DNA from: Desulfovibrionaceae bacterium
GTDB taxonomy: Bacteria; Desulfobacterota; Desulfovibrionia; Desulfovibrionales; Desulfovibrionaceae
Reading direction: 5' to 3'
Length of the DNA: 64,000 nucleotides
NCBI GenBank assembly: GCA_028689675.1
Contig: JAQVCS010000001.1
Coordinates: 124,001 to 188,000, forward strand
Shown: positions 46,527 through 60,629 of the stretch, piece by piece
Position numbering within the stretch: the stretch's first letter is position 1
Layout of the letters: every line of letters begins with the position of its first letter
Translations under genes and position numbers: made by a program
The notes under the pieces: model-generated
What the model was told of the DNA's origin: nothing
The model's database searches: none
Seen by the model: the letters and a program-made list of their open reading frames with translations, nothing else

Positions 46527-47897
46527 TTATTGTGCTTTTTTCACCAAACGTGCCCCATACATGCCCTCAAGCCAAGGATGTGTATGCGGCGTTTGCCATG
46601 TGCAGCACAGCTCTGCATCGGCATGGCGCTGGCAAAAAGCGGTTATTTGCTCTTCATTTTCTTGCGGATCAAGGGCGCAGGTTATATAGGCAAGCTCATA
46701 CTGGGGCAAGAGCACACGCCATGCTTCGTCCAATAATTGTGCCTGTACTGCGCACAATTCTTTGAGCATAGCAAAGCTGCGGTGCCGCTTAATGTCTGGG
46801 CGGCGCGCTATAGTACCTAGGCCTGTGCAGGGCACATCCAACAAAATATTGCCCTGCCACTGCGCCACAGGCGCTTGCCCCATATTGGCAAGGCACAGGG
46901 CAGGCGTGGGCAGGCTCAAGCGGGCACATTCGCGCGCCACACGGCGCAAGCGCCCTGCATGCACATCACTGGCAAGACGCACAGGCACTGAATTTTCTAG
47001 TAAAAATAAGCTCTTTCCGCCCTGCCCTGCACAGGCATCCCACACAGCGTCTTGCCATGTATGGCAGCCCAAAGCTTCCAGCACAGCTTGCGAGCCAGCC
47101 GCCTGCCAGCGTATTGCCCCTGCCTCATGCCATTGGGCAAGGCTTTTGCCGCAGAGTTCCTGCGGGGCAGTGCCAGAAGCAAAAGCAAAACCAGCCTGAG
47201 TGCAGGGCTGGCAGTCTTGTGCATTGCAGCTTGCCCAAGCCTGTAAGGCCAACAGCAGTTCTGCTGCATGGGCATGGCGCCTATTCACACGCAGGGCAGA
47301 CCAAGGCCGCGCGCACGAGCGCTGCAACAAGGCCAAGGCCGCCTCTTCCCCATACGCGCTGAACCACACATCAACAATCCAATCAGGCAGGCTGTACCAC
47401 AACGCTAGGCCGTGGCGGTAGGCACGCAGGCGGGCTTTTTTTCCGCCAGTCTGGTTTTGCGGCATATACCACGCTTGCTCTTGTGCCTGCGGCAGCAGGC
47501 GCAGCACAGAGCGCAGGGCGGCATTGCCAAGCCCAGCTAATTGAGCACCAAAACGCTGGCGCACAAAGCCCACCGTCCAGTCAAGCACAGCATAGTGCGG
47601 TATTTTTTCCAAAAAAAGCAGAGAATAAACAGCCAAGCCTAAGGCAAGCTGCACCGCGCGCGGCAAATGCTGCATGGCAGGCAAAACCTGCTGCAATACC
47701 CAATTGATACGTATTTCTGCCCGCAAAAAACCATACACCATTTCTGTACACAGGGCTGTATTCTGCTGGCTCAGGCTGGCAAGGCGCAGGGCTGTATCCA
47801 GCGCTTCCTGCACTGGCTTGCCTTTTTCCAGCGCAAGCAAGGTGTGTATGGCCACAAGGCGGGCATCTCCCTGCGTGGCAGGCTGGCGCATTTGCAT
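46527..47897 (-). CDS. rsmB: 16S rRNA (cytosine-C5)-methyltransferase RsmB
   Basis: The 456-residue protein has the RsmB plan: a NusB-like N-terminal domain (ARLVAIHTLLALEKGKPVQEAL, then LCTEMVYGFLRAEIRINWVL) followed by the methyltransferase with WDACAGQGGKSLFLLE for SAM and DVPCTGLGTIARRPDIK carrying a catalytic cysteine; the second cysteine is in ELAYITCALDPQENEEQI. I chose ATG 47897, which overlaps the fmt stop by one base (TAATG), giving a coupled operon def-fmt-rsmB, a common arrangement. The open frame reaches 48050 but that part overlaps fmt. It modifies C967-type positions in 16S rRNA. Confidence 0.93.
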   Translation of the reverse strand: MQMRQPATQGDARLVAIHTLLALEKGKPVQEALDTALRLASLSQQNTALCTEMVYGFLRAEIRINWVLQQVLPAMQHLPRAVQLALGLAVYSLLFLEKIPHYAVLDWTVGFVRQRFGAQLAGLGNAALRSVLRLLPQAQEQAWYMPQNQTGGKKARLRAYRHGLALWYSLPDWIVDVWFSAYGEEAALALLQRSCARPWSALRVNRRHAHAAELLLALQAWASCNAQDCQPCTQAGFAFASGTAPQELCGKSLAQWHEAGAIRWQAAGSQAVLEALGCHTWQDAVWDACAGQGGKSLFLLENSVPVRLASDVHAGRLRRVARECARLSLPTPALCLANMGQAPVAQWQGNILLDVPCTGLGTIARRPDIKRHRSFAMLKELCAVQAQLLDEAWRVLLPQYELAYITCALDPQENEEQITAFCQRHADAELCCTWQTPHTHPWLEGMYGARLVKKAQ

Positions 47898-48871
47898 TAG
47901 CACACCCTGCCGCACAGGCCTTGCGCGCCCTGTAGATAGCCATTGACAAAGGCAGAGGCAGCCATGGCTTTGCGGTCTGCCGGGCGCACTTCTTCCAGCA
48001 TATACAGGGCATCGGCCGTGGCAATGCCCAAACCCTGCGGCAGCAGCCACAGCTCGCCAGCCTGCGCCCCTGCTGGCTTAGCCTGCCCCACACAGCCCTT
48101 GGCTATGGTCAAAGCAAAGGGCTCTCTACCAGTAAGGCAACATTGCACACGGGCAGCAGGCCAAGGCGTTACCCCACGAATGTGCGCATCCACCACAGCG
48201 CAGGGGCGGTTCCAATCAATAATCCCCTCTGCCTTGCTTATTTTGGGGGCAAAGGTCACAAGGCTTTCATCTTGCGGCTGACAAGGGGGAATGCCTTGCC
48301 TGAATTGTTCCAGCACGCCAATCAATACATCCCCACCCAGCACAGCAAGGGCATCGTGCATAGAGCCTGCTGTATGCCCCGCAGTGCCTATGGCCGCGCG
48401 GGCATAGACAGGGCCTGCATCTAAGGCGGCCTGCATGTGCATAATGCACACCCCTGTTTCGGGCTCGCCATCCATAATGGCACGCTGAATAGGCGCTGCC
48501 CCGCGATATTTGGGCAGCAGCGAGCCGTGCACATTCAGGGGCGCAAGGGCGGCACTGTCCAGTACGCTTTGCGGCAAAAGCAAACCATAGGCCGCTACGG
48601 CAAGAATATCGGGCTTGAGCGCGGCCAATTGCTGCTTTGCTTCTTCTGTTTTAAAATTAAGGGGTTGAAACACTGGCAGGCCAAGCTCTTGCGCTGCCAC
48701 CTTAACAGCAGAAGGCATGAGCTTGTGCCCCCGCCCTGCGGGGCGATCGGGCTGGGTATACACAGCGCTGATACAGCCGCCCTGCCATGCCGCCACCTTG
48801 CGTAAAATAATGGCGGCAAATTCGGGCGTGCCCATAAAAACAATATTTAGTTTGTCTTTCTTTTCAGCCAT
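47897..48871 (-). CDS. fmt: Methionyl-tRNA formyltransferase
   Basis: The 324-residue protein has the formyltransferase domain with IVFMGTPEFAAIIL, the SLLPKYRGAAPIQRAIMDGE segment containing the conserved loop, and a C-terminal tRNA-binding domain (RGVTPWPAARV). It adds formyl to initiator Met-tRNA with 10-formyl-THF. The first 25 bases overlap def upstream, and the stop overlaps rsmB, so def, fmt and rsmB are one coupled operon. Confidence 0.96.
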   Translation of the reverse strand: MAEKKDKLNIVFMGTPEFAAIILRKVAAWQGGCISAVYTQPDRPAGRGHKLMPSAVKVAAQELGLPVFQPLNFKTEEAKQQLAALKPDILAVAAYGLLLPQSVLDSAALAPLNVHGSLLPKYRGAAPIQRAIMDGEPETGVCIMHMQAALDAGPVYARAAIGTAGHTAGSMHDALAVLGGDVLIGVLEQFRQGIPPCQPQDESLVTFAPKISKAEGIIDWNRPCAVVDAHIRGVTPWPAARVQCCLTGREPFALTIAKGCVGQAKPAGAQAGELWLLPQGLGIATADALYMLEEVRPADRKAMAASAFVNGYLQGAQGLCGRVC

Positions 48872-49365
48872 TTTTTCACCTTAGCGTCATACATGGTGCG
48901 CCGCAGACGGCCTATTTTATCAATAAAAAGCACACCGTCTAAATGATCAATTTCATGCTGCAAGCAATAGGCATAAAAATCTTCGTGCTCTTCTTGAATG
49001 CTGTTGCCGTCCAAATCCTGCGCTTGCAGCAGCACCTTACTGGCACGCTGCACATCGGCACGATAATTCAGCGGCACAGAAAGGCAGCCTTCTTGCTCGC
49101 TGGTGACCATATCGCCCAACAGAGTGAGCACGGGGTTAATTAGCACACGCGGCTTGCGCGGCACGTCTTTGCTCCATTCTGGGTCAATAACCACCATACG
49201 AATATTTTTGCCCACTTGCGGAGCAGCAAGCCCCACCCCCGGGGCATCATACATTGTTTCAAGCATATCTTCTGCAACCTGCCGAATTTCTGGCGTAATT
49301 TCTGTTATAGGCTGGCATATCTGCGCCAGCGATGCTGTGGGATAGGTTACTAAATCTAAAATCAT
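48847..49365 (-). CDS. def: Peptide deformylase
   Basis: The 172-residue protein has all three motifs: GVGLAAPQVG, EGCLSVP and HEIDHLDGVLF, whose cysteine and two histidines bind the metal and whose glutamate is catalytic. It removes formyl from new proteins, using the substrate made through Fmt, encoded by the next gene. Its end overlaps fmt by 25 bases. GGAG lies a few bases before the ATG. Confidence 0.97.
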   Translation of the reverse strand: MILDLVTYPTASLAQICQPITEITPEIRQVAEDMLETMYDAPGVGLAAPQVGKNIRMVVIDPEWSKDVPRKPRVLINPVLTLLGDMVTSEQEGCLSVPLNYRADVQRASKVLLQAQDLDGNSIQEEHEDFYAYCLQHEIDHLDGVLFIDKIGRLRRTMYDAKVKKWLKRKTN

Positions 49366-49537
49366 GCACTACTCCTTACAAGGCTCATCGCCATGCAGCA
49401 AGGGCACAAAAGCCGCCCTGCCGCACAGTAGGTTCAGCCTACAATAAAAGCGACGCAAGGCAAAGATGCCCTGCCATAAAAAAATTTACTGCCCAAAAGG
49501 CAGGCAAAGCCAGCCAGCACTGGCAGCATCTTCCATA

Positions 49538-49564
49538 TAAAAGGGGGCTTTGCGCCCCCTTTTC
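49538..49564 (-). terminator. Terminator of aspS
   Basis: AAAGGGGGC and GCCCCCTTT form a 9-bp stem followed on the minus strand by a short T run, starting a few bases after the aspS stop. The 170 bases between it and def hold no recognisable gene. Confidence 0.8.
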
Positions 49565-49567
49565 TGG

Positions 49568-51400
49568 TTATTTTGTTTCTTCAGCCACTTTTTCACGCAG
49601 GCGCAAGCCCAGCTCGCGTAATTGCTTGGCATCCACCACATTGGGGGCGTCTGTCAGCAGGCAGGTTGCCTTTTGCGTTTTAGGGAAGGCAATAACATCG
49701 CGTATGCTTTGCTGATTAGCCAACAGCATGACCATGCGGTCAAGCCCAAAGGCCAAACCACCATGCGGCGGTGCACCATGCTCTAAGGCATGAATGAGAA
49801 AGCCAAATTGCTCTTCCGCTTTTTCGCGCGAAAAGCCCAAGGCATCAAACATAGCGCGCTGTACTTCGCCATTGTGAATACGAATAGAGCCGCCGCCCAC
49901 TTCGCTGCCGTTCAGCACCATATCATAGGCACGCGCCTTGGCTTTGGCTGGGTCTGTACGCATCAGCTCCATGTGCCCTGCTGCCGGGGCAGTAAAGGGA
50001 TGGTGGCAGGCTACATAGCGCTTTTCTTCCTTGTCATATTCATACAGGGGAAATTCGGTAACCCACAAGAAATTAAAGCTGTTGGCAGGAATAAGGTTTA
50101 AATGCGAGCCCAGCTTCACGCGCAAATTGCCCAGCGCGGCATTGACCATATCTGCTTCGCCAGCTTGGAAAAAGACAATATCGCCCACCTGCAAATCAAG
50201 CGCTTTGGCAATAGCGTCTTTTTCTTCCTGCGAAAGGAATTTGGCAATAGGAGACTGCCATTCGTTTTCACGAATTTTAATCCATGCCAAGCCAAATGCC
50301 CCGTAATTTTTCACAAATTCTGTGAATTCATCAATTTCTTTGCGCGTCAGGCTTTCACCGCCGGGCACTTTCATAGCCTTAACCAGCTCGGCAGAGCCAA
50401 AAACCTTAAAGGTAGAGCCGCGCACTATGCTGGTAATATCCACCAGCTCCAGCCCAAAGCGGGTATCGGGCTTATCCACACCAAAGCGCAGCATAGCCTC
50501 GTCATACTTCATGCGCGGGAAGGGCAGCGTAATTTCCTGCCCCATTACATCTTTAAAGACACGCGCCATCAGCCCTTCGGCCATGGTCATCACTTTTTCT
50601 TCATCCACAAAGGACATTTCTATATCCACTTGGGTGAATTCTGGCTGGCGGTCGGCACGCAAATCTTCATCGCGGAAGCAACGCACAATCTGAAAATAGC
50701 GATCCATGCCCGAAACCATGAGCAATTGCTTAAACAGCTGTGGCGATTGCGGCAAAGCAAAAAACTGCCCCGGGTTCACGCGGCTGGGAACGAGAAAATC
50801 GCGCGCGCCTTCAGGTGTGGACTTGGTTAAAATGGGGGTTTCAATTTCTAAAAAGCCCCCTTCGTCCAAATAGCGGCGTATGCACTGGGCAACTTTGTGG
50901 CGCAGAATGAGGTTCTTGGTCATGCGCGGGCGGCGCAAATCCAAATAACGCCATTGCAGGCGCAGGCTTTCGCCCGCTTCGGTGCGGTCTTCAATGGGGA
51001 AAGCTGGAGTTTTTGAGGTGTTTAAGAGTTTCCACTCATTCACCACCACCTCAATTTCACCCGTCACCATAGAGGGGTTGTGCATACCCTCGGGGCGGGG
51101 GCGCACTGTGCCCTTAATGGCAAAAACATATTCGGCGCGCATAATATTGGCCGAGGCATGGGCTTCTGGGGCATGCTCGGGGCTGAATACCACCTGTGTC
51201 ATGCCGTTTCTGTCGCGCATATCCACAAAAATAAGCCCGCCATGGTCGCGGCGATATTGCGCCCAGCCCATCAGGCACACATCCTTGCCCGTATCCTTTG
51301 CCGTCAGCTCGCAACAATGATGTGTGCGCACCCAGTCACCCAAGTCCTGCACATATTTTTGATGTTCGCTTTGCAAATCCTGCACTTGTTCTTCACTCAT
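49568..51400 (-). CDS. aspS: Aspartyl-tRNA synthetase, bacterial type
   Basis: The 610-residue protein is a class II synthetase. It has an OB-fold anticodon domain (VCLMGWAQYRRDHGGLIFVDMRD), motif 2 FRDEDLRADRQPEFTQVDIEMSF, the bacterial GAD insertion in the middle, and motif 3 GLAFGLDRMVMLL near residue 555. The active-site approach loop is QSPQLFKQLLMVSG. I chose ATG 51400, nine bases after AAGGG; the frame is open further to 51469. Whether it is discriminating for tRNA-Asp cannot be told here. Confidence 0.96.
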   Translation of the reverse strand: MSEEQVQDLQSEHQKYVQDLGDWVRTHHCCELTAKDTGKDVCLMGWAQYRRDHGGLIFVDMRDRNGMTQVVFSPEHAPEAHASANIMRAEYVFAIKGTVRPRPEGMHNPSMVTGEIEVVVNEWKLLNTSKTPAFPIEDRTEAGESLRLQWRYLDLRRPRMTKNLILRHKVAQCIRRYLDEGGFLEIETPILTKSTPEGARDFLVPSRVNPGQFFALPQSPQLFKQLLMVSGMDRYFQIVRCFRDEDLRADRQPEFTQVDIEMSFVDEEKVMTMAEGLMARVFKDVMGQEITLPFPRMKYDEAMLRFGVDKPDTRFGLELVDITSIVRGSTFKVFGSAELVKAMKVPGGESLTRKEIDEFTEFVKNYGAFGLAWIKIRENEWQSPIAKFLSQEEKDAIAKALDLQVGDIVFFQAGEADMVNAALGNLRVKLGSHLNLIPANSFNFLWVTEFPLYEYDKEEKRYVACHHPFTAPAAGHMELMRTDPAKAKARAYDMVLNGSEVGGGSIRIHNGEVQRAMFDALGFSREKAEEQFGFLIHALEHGAPPHGGLAFGLDRMVMLLANQQSIRDVIAFPKTQKATCLLTDAPNVVDAKQLRELGLRLREKVAEETK

Positions 51401-51528
51401 TGCTATGCCCTTTTCTAAAGTATGCGGCATGGCACAGGGGGGCTGGCAACAAAGCCCGCCCATGCCCACCTTCTCCGGCGCGACTTACACAGGGCAAGAA
51501 ACACAAAACCGGAGTGTATCTTTGTTCG

Positions 51529-52770
51529 TTAAAATAATTCTGCCACACCCGCCATGGGCACGCTGTGCTGCTCTTTGCCTTCGGCAAGCATATTTTTTAC
51601 GCTCACCTTGCCCTGTGCCAGCTCTTCTTCGCCAATAATCAGGCAAAAACGGGCGCGGGATTTGTCGGCCTGCCGCATCTGGCTTTTAAAGCTGCCGCCT
51701 GCATGGCTCATATCGCCAGCAAAGCCCTGCCTGCGCAAACTATTCACCAGCCCAAAAGCGGCATCTTGCGTGCCCTGCCCCATAGCAACCACAAAAAAGT
51801 CGGGGCGCAGCGCTTCGCGCTGGGGCAGCAGCAGGGCAAGGCGTTCCATGCCGCAGGCAAAGCCCACGCCGGGAATATCTGCCCCGCCCAATTGTTTAAT
51901 CAGCCCATCATAGCGCCCGCCGCCAGCTACAGAAGACTGCGCGCCAATAGCACCAGAAACCACCTCAAAGGTAGTGCGGCAATAATAATCCAAACCACGC
52001 ACTAGGCAGCTGTCCAGCGTGACAGGCACCTTGGCAGCGTCCAGCATGCGCAGCACCACATCAAAATGCTGGCGGCAGTCTGGGCAATTATAATCAAGAA
52101 TGGTGGGGGCTGCGGCTGTCAGGCTTTTGCAGCCTTCCTGCTTGCAGTCCAGCACACGCAAAGGGTTAGTGTGCATACGGCGCTTGCAGTCATCGCATAG
52201 CAGCTCAGTATCCAGCCCTTCCAAATAAGCTATCAAGGCTTTTTTATAGGCCGCGCGGCAGCTGGGGCAGCCCAGCGAATTCATCTTTAAGCTCAAATCA
52301 CGCAGGCCAATTTCCTGCAAAAAGGTCATCAAGGCCACAATGAGCTCTGCGTCTGTGTAGGGGGAAGACGAGCCTAAGCATTCGCAGTTAATCTGGTGAA
52401 ATTGGCGCATGCGCCCTTTTTGTGGCCGTTCATAGCGGAACATAGGCCCTGTGGTAAATAATTTTGACACAGGTTCCTGCGTGTGCCGTGCCGACTGAAT
52501 GTAGGCACGCATAACGCCGGCCGTGGCCTCGGGGCGCAGGGTCAGCATGCGCCCTTTGCGGTCGGGGAAGGTATACATTTCTTTTTGAACAACGTCTGTT
52601 TCTTCCCCAATAGAGCGGCAAAACAGCTCTGTGTGCTCTACAATGGGGGTGCGCAGTTCAACAAAGCCGCAGCGCCCAAACACCTCGCGCGCCTTGGCTT
52701 CCATAAAAGTAAAGGCATCGCTTTCTGGCGGAAACATATCGGCAAAGCCTTTAATACTCGTCACACTCAT
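51529..52770 (-). CDS. hisS: Histidyl-tRNA synthetase
   Basis: The 413-residue protein has class II motifs: KGFADMFPPES near the N-terminus, TLRPEATAGVMRAY in motif 2 and the histidine-binding LVRGLDYYCRTTFEV, then GGRYDGLIKQLGG and motif 3 GVGFACGMERLALLL, followed by an anticodon domain. I chose ATG 52770, preceded by AAGGA, over the ATG at 52806. It lies about 130 bases upstream of aspS on the same strand, so the two are probably cotranscribed as in many bacteria. Confidence 0.96.
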   Translation of the reverse strand: MSVTSIKGFADMFPPESDAFTFMEAKAREVFGRCGFVELRTPIVEHTELFCRSIGEETDVVQKEMYTFPDRKGRMLTLRPEATAGVMRAYIQSARHTQEPVSKLFTTGPMFRYERPQKGRMRQFHQINCECLGSSSPYTDAELIVALMTFLQEIGLRDLSLKMNSLGCPSCRAAYKKALIAYLEGLDTELLCDDCKRRMHTNPLRVLDCKQEGCKSLTAAAPTILDYNCPDCRQHFDVVLRMLDAAKVPVTLDSCLVRGLDYYCRTTFEVVSGAIGAQSSVAGGGRYDGLIKQLGGADIPGVGFACGMERLALLLPQREALRPDFFVVAMGQGTQDAAFGLVNSLRRQGFAGDMSHAGGSFKSQMRQADKSRARFCLIIGEEELAQGKVSVKNMLAEGKEQHSVPMAGVAELF

Positions 52771-52839
52771 GAGTCTTTCATCCTTATCTGCCTGTGCATA
52801 ACTCATGCATCACGGCGGTATACTTAGCTATTTTATACC

Positions 52840-54249
52840 CTAGCGCTTAGAGCAGCTCTCCAAGCGGTGTTTATCTAGCCCCGAACACGGCACGGGGTAT
52901 TCGCCCGAAAAACAGGCCGTGCAATAACATTCAGGGTGGCGCACTGTTTTTAGCAAGCCCTCAATGCTAATATAATGCAAAGAATCAACATTGAGCTGAT
53001 CAACAATTTCAGGCATGGAATAATTGGCGGCAATCAACTGGTCTGGGTTGGCAAAGTCCACACCATAATAGCAGGGGAACTTAACTGGCGGGGAAGAAAT
53101 GCGGATGTGCACTTCTTTTGCCCCCAGCTCACGCAATTTTTTCACACGCGTAATCATGGTTGTGCCGCGCACAATAGAATCATCAATAATGCAAATGCGC
53201 TTGCCTTCAATAATAGAGCGAATGGGGTTAATTTTTACTCGCACGCTGAACGAGCGCATGCTTTGCGTTGGCTGAATAAAGGTGCGCCCCACATAGTGGT
53301 TGCGTATCATGGCATGTTCATAGGGCAGGTTGGCTTCTTGGCAAAAGCCCAAGGCAGAATAAATGCCCGAATCGGGGAAGGGCATGACAAAATCCACATC
53401 GGCTGGGGCTTCTTGCGCCAAATATTTGCCCATCAGCTTGCGGCAGCTGTAGACCTGCTCATCATAAATAAGGGAGTCGGGGCGGGCAAAATACACCAGC
53501 TCAAAAATACATTGCTTAGGCTTGATAGAGCAAGGCTTGTCTGCGGGAGAAAGCGGCATAGAGCGCATGTCGCCATCTTCCACAATAATCATTTCATTAG
53601 GCTCAACAGTGCGAATATATTCAGCTTCCAGTAAATCAAAGGCACAGGTTTCAGAGGCAAAGACATACGAGCCGTCCAGTTCACCCACAGCAAGGGGGTG
53701 CAGGCCGTGGGGGTCGCGCACAGCAATAAGCTTATTGCGCGCCATAATAAGCAGGCAATATGCGCCCTTGAGCTGGCTACAGGTATGGCGTACGGCATTT
53801 TCAAGCGACATAGTGCGCATAGAACGCACCAGCAAGTGCATAATCACTTCTGTATCATTGGTAGAAGTGAAAATACCGCCGTCGGCTTCCAGCGCATCAC
53901 GCAATTCCATAGTGTTGACAAGGTTACCATTATGGGCAAGGGCAATGTCTTCGCCCTGAAAGTGCACCAAAAAAGGCTGGGCATTCCAAGCGCTGGACTT
54001 CCCCGTGGTGGAATAGCGCACATGCCCTATGCCTGTTTTGCCCTTCAGCAAGGCTAGGGCATCTTCGGTAAAGACTTCGGGCACAAGCCCCATGCCTTTA
54101 TGCTCGTGCATGGCCTGCCCTTCATCATAGGTTACAATGCCCGCACTTTCCTGCCCGCGATGCTGCTGGGCATATAAACCAAAATAGATCAGGCGGGATG
54201 CTTCCTCATGCCCGTAAATCCCCATAAGCCCACATTCGTGCCCTATCAT
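52840..54249 (-). CDS. purF: Amidophosphoribosyltransferase, Bacillus-type with iron-sulfur cluster
   Basis: The 469-residue protein starts MIGHECGLMGIYGHEEA. The nucleophile cysteine at position 6 should be exposed by removal of a five-residue propeptide, as in the B. subtilis enzyme. Cluster ligands can be seen in KQCIFELVYFARPDS and CYCTACFSG. The PRPP motif is ICIIDDSIVRGTTM. It makes phosphoribosylamine from PRPP and glutamine, the first step of purine synthesis. It stands alone downstream of the gyrA terminator. Confidence 0.96.
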   Translation of the reverse strand: MIGHECGLMGIYGHEEASRLIYFGLYAQQHRGQESAGIVTYDEGQAMHEHKGMGLVPEVFTEDALALLKGKTGIGHVRYSTTGKSSAWNAQPFLVHFQGEDIALAHNGNLVNTMELRDALEADGGIFTSTNDTEVIMHLLVRSMRTMSLENAVRHTCSQLKGAYCLLIMARNKLIAVRDPHGLHPLAVGELDGSYVFASETCAFDLLEAEYIRTVEPNEMIIVEDGDMRSMPLSPADKPCSIKPKQCIFELVYFARPDSLIYDEQVYSCRKLMGKYLAQEAPADVDFVMPFPDSGIYSALGFCQEANLPYEHAMIRNHYVGRTFIQPTQSMRSFSVRVKINPIRSIIEGKRICIIDDSIVRGTTMITRVKKLRELGAKEVHIRISSPPVKFPCYYGVDFANPDQLIAANYSMPEIVDQLNVDSLHYISIEGLLKTVRHPECYCTACFSGEYPVPCSGLDKHRLESCSKR

Positions 54250-54278
54250 ATGTTGTCACCTGATAAAAAGATTACAAA

Positions 54279-54326
54279 GAAAAAAGGAGAGAGCCTCGCG
54301 CTGGACATTCCAGCGCGAGCGCTCTG
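54279..54326 (-). terminator. Terminator of gyrA
   Basis: On the minus strand an extended stem (AGAGC and CTCGCGCTGG with CCAGCGCGAG and GCTCT, one bulge) is followed by CTCCTTTTTTC. It starts seven bases after the gyrA stop and probably ends the dnaA-dnaN-gyrB-gyrA transcript. Confidence 0.85.
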
Positions 54327-54332
54327 CTATAT

Positions 54333-56852
54333 TTATTCTGTTATGCGTGCAGCCTCATCATCTGGCAAAGGCTGGGGCATAGTTTCCGTATCGTCATCCA
54401 GTTCGGCAAGGGCATCATTGCGCAGCACCTGCCCGCCTTCATCCACGCGGTCAAAGCCCACAACCTTTGCCCCTTCATCCAAACGCACCAGCATCACGCC
54501 CATGGTGGCGCGCCCCTTGGAGCGCACTTCATCCACGCCAATGCGTACAATTTTATTGGTCGAAGTCAGCATGACCAAGCCATCGCCATCGCGCACAGGC
54601 ATAGCACCAATGACTTCGCCCGTTTTGGGTGTTACGCGGAAGTTGATAATGCCCTTGCCGCCGCGTGTTTGCAAGCGGTATAAATCAACGCGCGTGCGCT
54701 TGCCAAAACCATTGGCAGAAACAGAAAGAATTTCTGTGGACTGGTCGGCTTCTTTCAAAATAACGCAGGCCACAACATAATCTTTATGCTGCAAGGCTAT
54801 GCCTTTCACCCCTGTGGCCACACGCCCCATGGGGCGCACATCCAAGCATGAAAAACGAATGGAAATGCCATGCGCTGTGGCAAGCACCACATGCGTATTT
54901 TCCCGAATGGGGCGCACCACCACAAGCTCGTCATCTTCACGCAAGCCCACGGCCATCAGCCCTGTTTTGCGGCAGCGGGCATAGAGTGAAGCTGAAGAGC
55001 GCTTGACCATGCCCCGCTTGGTGACAAAAAGGAAGTATTTATCTTCGGCAAATTCCCGCACTGTCAGCACGGTGGTCACCCATTCGCCCTCTTCCAGCGC
55101 AGGCAAAAGGTTATTGATGTGCACACCCTTGGCCGTGCGGCTGCCCTCGGGCACCTGATACACCTTAAGCTGGTGCATGCGCCCCTTGTTGGTAAAGAGC
55201 AGTAAAAATTGATGATTGGTCGTGGTTAAAAATTCCTGCACATAATCATCATCGGCTGTGTGCAGGGCGGCTATGCCCTTGCCGCCGCGCTTTTGCTGCT
55301 GGTAATTATCCAGCGTGGTGCGCTTCATATAGCCACGGCGCGAGAGGGTAACCACCACTTCTTCATCAGGAATGAGATCTTCCACATCAATGCCCGACAA
55401 ATCGTGCAGAATTTCTGTACGGCGCGGGCTTGAAAACGTGTTTTTAATCTCTTCCATTTCTTTGCGCAATTCCCCGCGCAGCACATCGGCATTTTCTAAA
55501 ATCGAAGTGAAAAATTCAATTTTCTTCAATAATTCAGCATATTCAGACAAGAGTTCTTCACGCTGTAAGCCTGTTAAACGCTGCAAACGCATATCTAAAA
55601 TGGCACGGCTTTGCACTTCACTCAAGTCAAAACGCTGCATCAAATTGATGCGTGCCTCTTCAGGGTTGGCAGAAGCACGAATAAGCGCCACCACAGCATC
55701 AATATTATCCAGCGCAATGCGCAGGCCTTCCAAAATATGGGCGCGCGCCTGTGTTTTTGCCAAATCAAAGCGTGTGCGGCGTATGACCACTTCACGGCGA
55801 TGATCAATAAAGCAGACCAAAGCGCTTTTTAAATTGAGCAGCTGCGGGCGGTTGTCCACCACAGCCAGCATATTGATGCCAAAGCTGGTTTCCAGCGGGG
55901 TGAATTTATACAGCGCATTGATAACAATATCAGGAATAGTGCCGCGCTTTAAATCCACCACAATGCGAATGCCCTTGAGGTTTGATTCATCGCGCAAATC
56001 AACCACGCCATCCAGCTTGCGCTCATTGACAAGGGCGGCAATTTTTTCCACCAAAGAAGATTTATTCACGCCATAAGGAATTTCACGAATGACAATACAT
56101 TCCAAATCCTTACTACGCTTTTCTACGTCCATCTTTCCGCGGATTTTTACCGTGCCGCGGCCTGTATGATAGGCATCAGAAAGCCCCTGCCCCACATATA
56201 CAGCACCATAGGTGGGAAAGTCTGGGCCTTTCACATACTGCATCAAGTCATCGACAGAACATTGCGGGTTATCCAGCAAATGCAGCAAGGCAGAGGAAAG
56301 TTCCCCCAAATTATGGGGCGGAATATTGGTGGCCATGCCCACTGCAATGCCCGAAGAGCCATTAAGCAGCAAATTGGGCACCTTGGTGGGCAATACAGAA
56401 GGCTCTTGCAGGGTGTTGTCGTAGTTGGGGCGAAAATCAACTGTTTCTTTATCAATATCCCCCAAAAATTCGGCAGCCAGTCTGGACATGCGCACTTCAG
56501 TATAACGCATGGCAGCGGGCGAGTCGCCATCAATAGAGCCAAAGTTACCCTGCCCATCCACCAAGGGGTCGCGCATAGAAAAATCTTGCGCCATGCGCAC
56601 CATGGCATCGTACACGGCCGAATCACCATGGGGGTGATATTTACCAATAACGTCACCAACAATACGCGCAGATTTTTTATGCGCACGGTTGTAGCTGTTG
56701 GCCAATTCATATTGGGCAAACATAATGCGGCGGTGCACAGGCTTTAGGCCGTCACGCGCATCAGGAATAGCGCGCCCTATAATGACAGAGAGCGAATATT
56801 CCAAATATGATTTGCGTAATTCTTTTTCAATATCTATTTGCTGTTCGGACAC
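54333..56852 (-). CDS. gyrA: DNA gyrase subunit A
   Basis: The 839-residue protein has the breakage-reunion domain with [17 protein letters not shown], the quinolone region [19 protein letters not shown] (serine at the usual resistance position, so wild type) and the catalytic tyrosine in [10 protein letters not shown]. The C-terminal beta-pinwheel carries the GyrA-box type [11 protein letters not shown] and [12 protein letters not shown]. With GyrB it introduces negative supercoils. It starts 86 bases after the gyrB stop. Confidence 0.97.
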   Translation of the reverse strand: MSEQQIDIEKELRKSYLEYSLSVIIGRAIPDARDGLKPVHRRIMFAQYELANSYNRAHKKSARIVGDVIGKYHPHGDSAVYDAMVRMAQDFSMRDPLVDGQGNFGSIDGDSPAAMRYTEVRMSRLAAEFLGDIDKETVDFRPNYDNTLQEPSVLPTKVPNLLLNGSSGIAVGMATNIPPHNLGELSSALLHLLDNPQCSVDDLMQYVKGPDFPTYGAVYVGQGLSDAYHTGRGTVKIRGKMDVEKRSKDLECIVIREIPYGVNKSSLVEKIAALVNERKLDGVVDLRDESNLKGIRIVVDLKRGTIPDIVINALYKFTPLETSFGINMLAVVDNRPQLLNLKSALVCFIDHRREVVIRRTRFDLAKTQARAHILEGLRIALDNIDAVVALIRASANPEEARINLMQRFDLSEVQSRAILDMRLQRLTGLQREELLSEYAELLKKIEFFTSILENADVLRGELRKEMEEIKNTFSSPRRTEILHDLSGIDVEDLIPDEEVVVTLSRRGYMKRTTLDNYQQQKRGGKGIAALHTADDDYVQEFLTTTNHQFLLLFTNKGRMHQLKVYQVPEGSRTAKGVHINNLLPALEEGEWVTTVLTVREFAEDKYFLFVTKRGMVKRSSASLYARCRKTGLMAVGLREDDELVVVRPIRENTHVVLATAHGISIRFSCLDVRPMGRVATGVKGIALQHKDYVVACVILKEADQSTEILSVSANGFGKRTRVDLYRLQTRGGKGIINFRVTPKTGEVIGAMPVRDGDGLVMLTSTNKIVRIGVDEVRSKGRATMGVMLVRLDEGAKVVGFDRVDEGGQVLRNDALAELDDDTETMPQPLPDDEAARITE

Positions 56853-56937
56853 AGTAGCCTCACAAAGTTATCTATCCATTGGAGCAGCAGGGCTGGCCTT
56901 GGTCAGCCCCACCTCTGCCCGCAATGGGGCAATACAG

Positions 56938-60485
<3,548 letters not shown>

Positions 60486-60629
60486 ATTTCTTCCTTATTG
60501 TTTTTATAAGGGCTGACACTTTGTGTATAAATACGTTACCAAGTTGTTTTTATTTATTTTTTTAAGGGACACCTTGCGCACAGCCAAGCACAGTAGGCAC
60601 AAAAAATATATTTTTGCACAAGTGGCTGT
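60486..60629. other. dnaA-dnaN gap, possible origin element
   Basis: This AT-rich gap has T-rich runs at 60541-60570 and one DnaA-box-like 9-mer, TGTGTATAA (60522-60530, one change from TGTGGATAA). A second similar 9-mer, TGTGCATAA, is at 60668-60676 inside dnaA. Two weak boxes are not enough to call an origin. Confidence 0.3.
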